Shown: piece by piece, positions 26,099 through 33,689 of the stretch | Numbering within the stretch: position 1 is the stretch's first letter | Layout of the letters: each line of letters starts with the position of its first letter | Assembly: GCF_001428685.1 (NCBI RefSeq) | Contig: NZ_LMIK01000005.1 | Span: forward strand, 515,224-579,223 | Origin: Lysobacter sp. Root76 | GTDB lineage: Bacteria > Pseudomonadota > Gammaproteobacteria > Xanthomonadales > Xanthomonadaceae | Direction: 5' to 3' | Length of the DNA stretch: 64,000 bases | The notes under the pieces: generated by a model | The model's input: only the letters and a program-made list of their open reading frames with translations | Told to the model about the DNA's origin: nothing | Database searches by the model: none | Program-made: the position numbers and the translations under genes

Positions 26099-27196
26099 TC
26101 ATTCGCTGTAGCGGTTGTCGTCGTCGATGCGGACCGCGCGCGCTTCCGCCGCCACCGACAGCTGGCGCGCGCGCAGGCCGTCCTTGCCGCCGCGCGCGCG
26201 CGCCGGCCCATTGGCGACGAACTCGTTCAGGCTCACCACCACGCCGTCGCTGCCCGGGCGCAGGCTGAGCCCGCCCAGGGCGTTGCGGCGGATACGGTTG
26301 TCGACGACGGTGCAGTCGCTGGCGCCTATGACCAGCACGCCGTGGCCGCGATTGGCCTCGATGGTGCAGCCGCGCAGGACGACGCCGGCGCTGCGTTTGT
26401 AGATCTGCACGCCGGCGCCCTGGTTGCCGTGGATGAAGCTGCCGCTGATCACCGCGTCGCGGGCGCTGTCGCCGGCGTCGGGCTCGATGTCGATGCCGCA
26501 GCCGGGCAGGGTGCCGCCGGTGTCGGCGAATTCGCAGTCGCGCACCCGCACCCGCCGCGAACGGCCGATGGTCAGGCCCTGGCGGCGGTTGCCGATGCAG
26601 CGCACGTTGGCGATCAGGACGTCGCTGCTGGGTGTGACGCGCCCGCCGGCGGCCTTGTCGCCGCCGATGGAAATGCCGTCGCCCCAGCAGCGCGAGATGT
26701 GCAGATCGCGCAGGGTCACCGAGGACGAGCCGCGCACCATCACGCCATGACCCCATTCGCCGGTGGCGCCCAGGTGGGTGTCGCGATCGCCGACGATGCG
26801 GCCGCCGGAGACCTCGACGTCGTCGACGCCGATCAGGCTGAGCACGTAGGCGCGCGCGGCCGGGTTCGGGATCGCCAGCAGGCGCGTGCCGGCGTCCATG
26901 GCCAGGTGCATGCGGCTGCGCAGGCGCAGGCTGCGTTGCGGATCGATGCGGTAGTCGCCGGCCGCCACCACCACCGTGCCGCCGCTCGCGGGCAGGGCGT
27001 CGATCGCCGACTGAAAGGCGGCGGTGTCGTCGTGGCGGCCGTCGCCGCGCGCGCCGTGAGCGCGCACGTCGACGCGCACGCTGTCGCGGGAGGGACCGGC
27101 GCCCGCCTGCGGCGCGATCGCGCCCAGCAGCGCGGTCAGGCCGGCGCGCAGCAGCGCCCGGCGTCGGCCGTCGTGCTCAGTTCCATGCCGGCGCAT
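26099..27196 (-). CDS. Second Tat-exported right-handed beta-helix protein
   Basis: A 365-residue paralogue of the 24611-25810 product. A signal with consecutive arginines (GRRRALLRAGLTALLGAIAP) and a likely Tat route precedes VRAHGARGDGRHDDTAAFQS, the N-cap, then parallel beta-helix rungs. Long stretches are shared with its paralogue ([40 protein letters not shown]). The C-terminal end differs. The start at 27196 overlaps the asparagine-synthase-like gene by 20 nt; a frame to 27235 would overlap further. Having two such proteins in one EPS cluster suggests paired tailoring or cleavage steps, for example epimerase and lyase. No catalytic residue is assigned. Confidence 0.8.
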   Translation of the reverse strand: MRRHGTEHDGRRRALLRAGLTALLGAIAPQAGAGPSRDSVRVDVRAHGARGDGRHDDTAAFQSAIDALPASGGTVVVAAGDYRIDPQRSLRLRSRMHLAMDAGTRLLAIPNPAARAYVLSLIGVDDVEVSGGRIVGDRDTHLGATGEWGHGVMVRGSSSVTLRDLHISRCWGDGISIGGDKAAGGRVTPSSDVLIANVRCIGNRRQGLTIGRSRRVRVRDCEFADTGGTLPGCGIDIEPDAGDSARDAVISGSFIHGNQGAGVQIYKRSAGVVLRGCTIEANRGHGVLVIGASDCTVVDNRIRRNALGGLSLRPGSDGVVVSLNEFVANGPARARGGKDGLRARQLSVAAEARAVRIDDDNRYSE

Positions 27197-28619
27197 GGCG
27201 CGCTCGCGGCTGGGCGGCGGCGGTGTCGGCGGCATGCCGATCCAGCCAGGGCAGGACCACGGCCAGCAGGTAGAACTTGGAGGCGTAGTACTTGTTGTCG
27301 AGACGGCCGCGATTGCGGTCCAGCCAGGCCGTCGCGCCGGGCAGGAAATCGCGCGCGCGTTCGGCGTAGTCGCGCACCCGATCGTAGCGCTGGCGCGCCA
27401 GGCCGCGCAGGTCGAAGCGGAACGAACCCTTGCGCTCGACGTAGGGCAGCTGCGGGAATCGGGTCGCGATATGGCGCCGGATCAGCATCTTGTTGAGCTG
27501 GCTGGCCGGGTCGACCTTCTGATAGCCCGGCACTTCGTGGTGGATCCATTCGCGCAGTTCGCGGTCGCACAGCGGATAGGCGACCCCCAGGCCCAGCGCC
27601 TCGGACACGTACAGGCCCTTGGCGAAGGCGCCGGCGGAGCCCGCGATCGAGGTCGACATGTCGCGCCACTCCCAGGCGCTGGTGGCCGATCCGATCTCCC
27701 GCGCGAACACCTGCAGGCGTTCGCGCGACTGCCGCGAGACCTCGCGCCCGAACAGGGCGTCCACCTCCTCGTCGCTGAAGCGCGAGCCGGGAAACACCCG
27801 CTCCACCGGATTCATCTGCAGGGTGCTGAGCAGATAGCACAGGTGGAAACTGCGGGACACCAACGGCAGCTCGGACAGGGAGGGCGGCAGCCGCAACTCC
27901 CGCGCCAGACCGGACAGCAGCTGCTGGCGCGTGCTCATCGGGGTGCCGAAATAGCTGTCGGCGCCGAGGCCGTCGACGACGCCGTCGCCGCCCAGGGCCG
28001 CGATCTCGGTGCCCAGATCGGCGTAGGACAGCAACGCGAAGTCGGCCGTCAGCAGCGGCATGCGCGGAATCAGGTCCAGGTAACGGTCGTAGGCCCGGCC
28101 GGGGTCGCAGACCAGGGCGTGATGGCGCAGTCCCAGCGTGCGCGCGACCTGCGCGGCCGAAGCGACTTCGTCTTCCTCGCGGCCGCCTAGATAGGTGATG
28201 CACACGGTGTCCGGACGCGCCTGCGCGATCGCTATGGCCAGGGTGGTCGAGTCCTTGCCGCCGCTTTGCAGCAGCCAGGGCGCGCGCATGTCGGCGCAGC
28301 GCCGGCTCACGGCCTGGCACAGCAGGCGGTGGTACACGCCCACCCAGTCCTGCTCGACGCCCACCTGCTCCGGCATCTCGCCGGCATTGCGGAACTTGAA
28401 GCGGAAGTTCGGATCGGCGTGCATGTCTTCCTGCGGACAGAAGCCGAAGGTGACCAGGCGCACGCCCTCGTAGATCGAGTAGGGCGGATACACGAAGGCG
28501 TTGCGCAACAGGTCCGCCACCGACACCGGGTCCAGCCTCGCCGGCGCCGCGCCGTCCAGGGCCGAGAAGTCGGGCGTGCCGTAGTAGGGCGACATGGTGA
28601 TCTGCATGCGCATGCTCAC
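27177..28619 (-). CDS. Asparagine-synthase-like protein without a functional glutaminase N-terminus
   Basis: A 480-residue protein. The ATP-pyrophosphatase signature SGGKDSTTLAIAIA lies near residues 118-131, and the synthetase domain extends to about 400. The N-terminus begins MSMRMQ and lacks the Cys2 nucleophile needed for glutamine hydrolysis in class II amidotransferases; only about 110 residues precede the synthetase domain, against about 200 in AsnB. It would have to use free ammonia or a partner, or catalyse a different adenylation. By analogy with WbpS-like proteins it might amidate a uronic acid of the repeat; this is inference. The GTG start at 28619 overlaps the wzc stop (GTGA). 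Confidence 0.8.
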   Translation of the reverse strand: MSMRMQITMSPYYGTPDFSALDGAAPARLDPVSVADLLRNAFVYPPYSIYEGVRLVTFGFCPQEDMHADPNFRFKFRNAGEMPEQVGVEQDWVGVYHRLLCQAVSRRCADMRAPWLLQSGGKDSTTLAIAIAQARPDTVCITYLGGREEDEVASAAQVARTLGLRHHALVCDPGRAYDRYLDLIPRMPLLTADFALLSYADLGTEIAALGGDGVVDGLGADSYFGTPMSTRQQLLSGLARELRLPPSLSELPLVSRSFHLCYLLSTLQMNPVERVFPGSRFSDEEVDALFGREVSRQSRERLQVFAREIGSATSAWEWRDMSTSIAGSAGAFAKGLYVSEALGLGVAYPLCDRELREWIHHEVPGYQKVDPASQLNKMLIRRHIATRFPQLPYVERKGSFRFDLRGLARQRYDRVRDYAERARDFLPGATAWLDRNRGRLDNKYYASKFYLLAVVLPWLDRHAADTAAAQPRARHAPAWN

Positions 28620-30877
28620 CGCCTCGCCGGCGCTTCGTGGAGGGCGCGGTAGTCGTAGTAGCTGTAGGCGTACTGGCCTGAACCGCGCTTCTCGACCGCG
28701 TTGAAGATCGCGCCGCGCACGTCGACGCCGTTCTGTTCCAGGCGCTGCTTGGCCAGCGCGATCTCGCGCTGCTGGTTGAGGCCCCAGCGCACCACCATCA
28801 GGCAGGTGCCGACGTGGTGGCCGATGACCGCGGCGTCGGTCACGGCCAGCACCGGTGGGGTATCGATCACCACCACGTCGAAGTCGCGCGCCATCTGCTT
28901 GAGCAGCTCGGCGAAACGCGGCCGCATCAGCAGTTCGGAAGGGTTGGGCGGCACCGCGCCGCGCGAAATGAACGACATGCGCTCGGTGCCCGGCACCTTG
29001 CGTACCGCGTCCTCGGGGGTGATCTGCCCGGAAATCAGCTCCGACAGGCCGCCCTCGGAGCGTACGCCCACGGCCTGGTGCAGGGTGCCGCGGCGCATGT
29101 CGGCGTCGATCAGCAACACGCTCTGGCCGGCTTGGGCCATGGTGACGGCGAGGTTGGCGCAGACGAAGGTCTTGCCGACGCCGGGGCTGGGCGCGGCGAT
29201 CATCAGCACGTTGTTCTTCATCTCCATGCGGGCGAAATGCAGGCTGGTGCGCAGGGTGCGCAGCGCCTCCATCGCCAGGTCGGACGGCGATCGCAGCGCG
29301 AGCAGGCGCTGGCGGCCGTCGCGGCGCCTACGGCCGGGCTGGGTCGCGATCTGGCGGCCGCGCGCGCTGAACGGAATAGAGGCATACACCGGCAGGCCGA
29401 GCAGCTCGATGTCGATGGGGTCCTCGACGCCGCGCCGGAAGGTCTGGCGCAGCAGCACCAGCGCGACCATGAGCACGCTGCCCAGGGCGGTGCCGACGGC
29501 CAGGATCAGCATCGGCTTGGGCCAGGCCGGACTGTCCAGGTTGACGTCGGCTGGGTCGATGATGCGCGCGTTGCCGACCGCGCTGGCGCGCGCGATGTTG
29601 AGCTGTTGCTCCTGGTCGAGCAGATTGGCGTAGGTCTGGTTGATGACTTCGACGTCGCGGTTCAAGCGGAACAGGCCCTGCTGGGTGTCCGGCAACTGGC
29701 TGATCTGGCCCTGCAGGCGGCCTTTCTCGCCCTCGAAGCGGGCGATCTGCTGCGCCAGCGACGCGTACACGGGGTGCGACGGGGTGTAGCGGCTGCCGGC
29801 GTCGGCCAACTGCACCTGCAGCTGACGGATGTTGGTGTCCAGGGCGACGGTCTGGTTGAGCAGGGCCTGGTTCTGCATGCCGACATCGAGGGTGTGGGTG
29901 CGGGTCTGGAACGCGTTCAGCGCCGCCTGCGCGTTGGCCAGTTCGCGGCGCACGTTGGGCAGCTGCTTGCTCACGAACTGCAGGCGCTTGGCGGCCTCGG
30001 CGGAATTGCGCGCGACGTTCTGGCGCACATAGGCCTGGGTGATCTTGTCCAGCACTTCGCGCGCGCGGATCGGGTCTTCGTGGGCGTAGGTCAGGGCGAT
30101 CACACCCGAACTGCGGCCTTGCTCGGCGACGGTGATGTCGTTCTTGAGCGCGCTGATCACCGCCACCGGATTGAACTTGCGCAACTCGAAACGGGTGCCG
30201 GGCTGGGCGACCAGGGTCTTGAGATCCAGGCTCACGCCCTGGCCGTTGCTGGCGGTCCTGCCGACCGTGCCTTCCAGCAGTTGCTGGCCGTCGGGCCCGA
30301 ACAGGACATAGCGGCCGTGTTCGCCGGCCTGCAATCGCAAGGGCACATCCATCAGTGCGTCGGGCAGCTTCAGGTGGGCGACGTCGATGCGCTCGCCGCC
30401 CCAGCCGTACTGCTTCAGGTCCAGCCAGGGTGCGGCCAGTACGCCGGGATTGAAGCGCTGTTGCGCGCGCGCGATCAGATCGCCGATCACCGGCAGACGC
30501 ATCGGCTTGGCGCTCACATCCAGATCCAGCTCGCTCATGGCCTCGCCCAGCACGCGGCGCGAGGTCAGCAACTGCGATTCGGTCGCGGCCGGCGCGTCGA
30601 CCACCGGCGGCATGGGCGTGGCGCTGCTGGTGCTCAGGCCGGGCACGGTGGGCGGCCGGCTTTCGACCTGCACCACGGCGTTGGCTTCGTACTTCGGCGT
30701 CGCCAGCATGGCGTAGGCCGCGCTGAGCAGGAAGAACAGCAGGGTGCCGAACGCGATCGTCCATTTGTGATCGGCCAAGGTCGAGACCAGGTTGGGCAGG
30801 TCGATGTCGTCCTCGCGTGTCGCGACGGCGGGAATCGCCTGGATGGGCTCGGTTCGCGGTATCAGTTGCGTTGCCAT
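28616..30877 (-). CDS. wzc: Wzc-type polysaccharide co-polymerase and tyrosine autokinase
   Basis: A 753-residue inner-membrane protein. Order: membrane segment near residues 40-60, Wzz domain, long periplasmic coiled coils (about 270-430), second membrane segment (about 450-475), then the BY-kinase domain with Walker A SPGVGKT near residue 565, Walker A' LLIDADMRRG and Walker B VVVIDTPPVL. The C-terminal tyrosine cluster GQYAYSYYDYR is the autophosphorylation site. It controls chain length and assembly with Wza, and is dephosphorylated by the Wzb-type phosphatase encoded at 33033-33464. It is the first of the tightly coupled stretch and follows wecA by about 100 nt. Confidence 0.95.
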   Translation of the reverse strand: MATQLIPRTEPIQAIPAVATREDDIDLPNLVSTLADHKWTIAFGTLLFFLLSAAYAMLATPKYEANAVVQVESRPPTVPGLSTSSATPMPPVVDAPAATESQLLTSRRVLGEAMSELDLDVSAKPMRLPVIGDLIARAQQRFNPGVLAAPWLDLKQYGWGGERIDVAHLKLPDALMDVPLRLQAGEHGRYVLFGPDGQQLLEGTVGRTASNGQGVSLDLKTLVAQPGTRFELRKFNPVAVISALKNDITVAEQGRSSGVIALTYAHEDPIRAREVLDKITQAYVRQNVARNSAEAAKRLQFVSKQLPNVRRELANAQAALNAFQTRTHTLDVGMQNQALLNQTVALDTNIRQLQVQLADAGSRYTPSHPVYASLAQQIARFEGEKGRLQGQISQLPDTQQGLFRLNRDVEVINQTYANLLDQEQQLNIARASAVGNARIIDPADVNLDSPAWPKPMLILAVGTALGSVLMVALVLLRQTFRRGVEDPIDIELLGLPVYASIPFSARGRQIATQPGRRRRDGRQRLLALRSPSDLAMEALRTLRTSLHFARMEMKNNVLMIAAPSPGVGKTFVCANLAVTMAQAGQSVLLIDADMRRGTLHQAVGVRSEGGLSELISGQITPEDAVRKVPGTERMSFISRGAVPPNPSELLMRPRFAELLKQMARDFDVVVIDTPPVLAVTDAAVIGHHVGTCLMVVRWGLNQQREIALAKQRLEQNGVDVRGAIFNAVEKRGSGQYAYSYYDYRALHEAPARR

Positions 30878-30977
30878 GTCTGTTCACCCTTGAAAGTGGC
30901 GCGCCGGCATAGGCCCGGAGACGCAGGCGGCAGGCGCCGCATGCGTGCACGTCCGGGCGCGATGTCGGTATTGCGAT

Positions 30978-32762
30978 TCATGAGACCCGTACCGTGTCGG
31001 CCTCAGGCGGGATTGGCGAACCCACGCCCCACGTCGGGGTCTGTGCGGTGTGGGCTGCGGAGCGCAGGCCCGCCAATGCGTCGGCGACGCGCGCGCACGC
31101 GTCGAAATCGTTGGCTGGATCGCCGGTCACCAGCACGCGTTCGGGAGGAACGCCGCGATCGACCAGCAGTTGCCCGGCATCGTCGTCGTTGGCCAGGTGC
31201 AGGGTCGCCAGCGCCAGCGCGATGCCGCGGGCGGAATCGTCCGCGCCGGCGAGTTCCGGCGCCGACTGGCCGGAATCCACGCATACCACGGGCACGTGGT
31301 GGTAATGCGCGGCCAGGGTCGCCAGCAACGAGGCCGAGGTATCGCCCGGCACCAGCACCATATCGGGCTGCACCTCGTCCATGACCCGCTGCAGGCCGTC
31401 CAGCGCGGACACGGCGAGCTCAGGGCCGTCGCGCACCGGCGCGGGCAGATCGATCGCGAGATCGGCGACCAGGCCGAACTCATCCAGTACCTGGGTGGTC
31501 GCGTCGACCGGATCGGGCGTGGTCACGCAGACGGTCGATTCGAAGCGCTCGTCGCGCGCGAGTTGCTGCGCGATGGGGCCGATCTGCGCCGAATCCGGCG
31601 GGTCGGCGAACACGCACAAGGCCTTGAGCGGCGGCGCCTGGTCCGGGGAGAACTCGTCGAGCGCCGGCAGCGACGCTTGCGCGGCTTCGGGCGTCGCGCC
31701 CGTCGCGGCGGCGGCGGCCGGCGAACGCTGCGGCAGCCGGCTCAGGATCGCGGTCAGGCCGAGCACGTAGGCGATCAGGCAGACGATGAAAACCGCGCCG
31801 CTGACCGGCTCGGGCGCCTTGCGCAGGCTGTAGCCCAACAGCATCAGCGCGCCGTACAGGCCCAGGATCGCGACCAGCACCGCGCGCGGCTTGAGGCCGG
31901 CGCCGATCAGCAGATGGTGCAGGTGGCGGCGGTCGGGACGGAACGGCGATCGGCCGGCGCGCATGCGGTGGAACATGACCGAGAGGGTGTCCATCACCGG
32001 CAGGGACACGCACCACATCACGTCCACCGGCGACAGCCGCGCGATGCGCGGATGGCTCACGTAGATCAGGCTCCAGGCCAGCACGAAGCCGATCAGGGTG
32101 CTGCCCGCATCGCCCATGAACACCTTGCGCCCGTCGGGCCAGCCCAGGTTGACCAACAGATAGGGAATGAGCGCGGCGAACATCACCTGCAGCAGGACCA
32201 GCACCCCCGGCACCGTCCAGTGCGTGCCGTTGAACAGCAGGATCGCGGCGATGCAGGCCATGGCCATGGTCGCGGCCAGGCCGTCGATGCCATCGAGCAT
32301 GTTGAAGGCGTTGATCAGCCCGATCACTGCGACGATGGTGAACGGAATGCCGAATGGGCCGAGGCCGAAGGTATCGCCCGTCACCGCGAAGTCGCCCAGG
32401 TCGCGCACGTAGAAGCCGGACAAGCCGATCACCAGCAAGGTCGCTCCGGCTTCGATCACCAGGCGTGAGCGGACGCTCAGATCGTGCGCATCGTCGAGGG
32501 CGCCGGCGATCACGATCGCCGCCGAGCCGATCATCAGGCTGGTGACGAAACGGTCGAGGTAGCCCAGATAGCCCAGGCCGATCAGCGTGCCTAGGAAGAA
32601 GCAAAGCCCGCCTATCAGCGGAATATGGCCGCGATGGCGCTTGCGTGCATCGGGCTTGTCGACCAGGCCGAACCTGCGTGCCCAAGGCCGGATGGAGAAG
32701 ATGGCAAACAAAGTGACAGCCAAGGCGATCGCGCTGGCGGCTACCAACTTGTGGTCGTTCAT
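30978..32762 (-). CDS. wecA: WecA-like initiating transferase fused to a degenerate WecB-like domain
   Basis: A 594-residue fusion. Residues 1 to about 355 are a polytopic WecA/MraY-family enzyme that transfers GlcNAc-1-P or a related HexNAc-1-P to undecaprenyl phosphate. Its motifs include NAFNMLDGIDGLAAT, KVFMGDAGSTLIGF and RPDRRHLHHLLIGAGL. After an Ala-rich linker, residues about 380-560 match the N-terminal half of UDP-GlcNAc 2-epimerase (FADPPDSAQIGPIAQQLA, then MVLVPGDTSASLLATLAAHY). The second half is missing, and the catalytic EAG box of the epimerase reads VDSGQS, so this part is probably non-catalytic. The start at 32762 has GAGG 7 nt upstream. It is the first biosynthetic gene of the EPS run. 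Confidence 0.9.
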   Translation of the reverse strand: MNDHKLVAASAIALAVTLFAIFSIRPWARRFGLVDKPDARKRHRGHIPLIGGLCFFLGTLIGLGYLGYLDRFVTSLMIGSAAIVIAGALDDAHDLSVRSRLVIEAGATLLVIGLSGFYVRDLGDFAVTGDTFGLGPFGIPFTIVAVIGLINAFNMLDGIDGLAATMAMACIAAILLFNGTHWTVPGVLVLLQVMFAALIPYLLVNLGWPDGRKVFMGDAGSTLIGFVLAWSLIYVSHPRIARLSPVDVMWCVSLPVMDTLSVMFHRMRAGRSPFRPDRRHLHHLLIGAGLKPRAVLVAILGLYGALMLLGYSLRKAPEPVSGAVFIVCLIAYVLGLTAILSRLPQRSPAAAAATGATPEAAQASLPALDEFSPDQAPPLKALCVFADPPDSAQIGPIAQQLARDERFESTVCVTTPDPVDATTQVLDEFGLVADLAIDLPAPVRDGPELAVSALDGLQRVMDEVQPDMVLVPGDTSASLLATLAAHYHHVPVVCVDSGQSAPELAGADDSARGIALALATLHLANDDDAGQLLVDRGVPPERVLVTGDPANDFDACARVADALAGLRSAAHTAQTPTWGVGSPIPPEADTVRVS

Positions 32763-33032
32763 GCACACACCTCGGAGGGGAATGTCCCGGATGTTGCGTT
32801 CCGTGTGCGTGCGCACCTACAACAACCACCTGCACGAATTCGATATTTCCGTTCAGCGCGAGAGGCGCGAGCGATATCGGTTCGCAACGAAATCTATTCG
32901 GCGGAAGTTGATGATTTCATGAAGATCGCAGATTCATCGTCGTGAAACTGCACGCTCGCTAGGCTTGAGTTCAGTTCAATGAACGAGATCGTGTTCGATG
33001 TTGCGATAACGGAAACAGCGAGCGCGATCGCA

Positions 33033-33464
33033 TTAATCGAGTTTCGCTAGCCAAGCATCCACTGCCGATGCGATGATCGCGCAGCTGCGATCGAATGCAT
33101 CCTGCGAACGGCCGAACGGGTCGTCTATGTCGAGCTTGTCGCTCCAGCGCGAAAGCAAGTAGGCCTTGCTGCGCGCGGCCGGCGACAGCGCGAGCAGGGC
33201 GGCGATGTGACGCTTTTCCATCGCCAGCACCACATCGGCGCATTCGATGGCCGCCAGCGTGACCTGGCGCGCGACATGCGCTTGCGCGTCCAATCCATGC
33301 GCCGCGAGCGCACGCCGCGCGGCGGGATCCATATCGCTGCCCTCGATCGCGGCCAATCCGGCCGAGGTCACCGTGAGCGCCGATGCGCGGTGGCGCATCA
33401 GCGCTTCGGCCATGGGGCTGCGGCAGAGATTGCCGCGGCACACGATCAGGATGCGTTGCGACAT
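33033..33464 (-). CDS. wzb: Low-molecular-weight protein-tyrosine phosphatase (Wzb-type)
   Basis: A 143-residue cytosolic phosphatase. The P-loop CRGNLCRSPMAEAL (C-x5-R-S) lies at residues 9-16, and the general-acid loop is DIDDPFG (residues about 112-118). It should dephosphorylate the tyrosine tail of Wzc, a cycle needed for polymer assembly. It opens the EPS cluster, 270 nt before the wecA fusion. That gap is AT-richer, contains GTTCA-A-TGAAC (32974-32984), and is a likely promoter zone for the downstream genes. Confidence 0.92.
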   Translation of the reverse strand: MSQRILIVCRGNLCRSPMAEALMRHRASALTVTSAGLAAIEGSDMDPAARRALAAHGLDAQAHVARQVTLAAIECADVVLAMEKRHIAALLALSPAARSKAYLLSRWSDKLDIDDPFGRSQDAFDRSCAIIASAVDAWLAKLD

Positions 33465-33689
33465 GGTGCAGGGCCCATCAGGCGTCGCCCGGGTCGAGGG
33501 TCGTTCGGTGGCCGCATTCCCTCATTAAAGAACAAAGGCCGGTCGCGCGCATGCGAACGGCCTTGATCTTCATGAACGCGCTTTAATCCATTCGCGGGCG
33601 CATCCGAGCGATGAAGTTGCGATATGGGGATGGTGCTTGGGCACGGCGCGCGTCGGGCGGTTCGCCCGCCCGCGCCCGAAGCGCCGCCC

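Noticed and set aside
26036-26211. Minus-strand frame giving five-residue repeats (MGFAQ MGSAQ TDFAQ)
   Set aside because: It is out of frame with the beta-helix gene, has no credible start, and arises from the 15-bp repeats.
28814-31384. 856-codon plus-strand frame opposite wzc and the wecA fusion
   Set aside because: Antisense shadow; the minus strand carries Walker motifs, membrane segments and transferase signatures.
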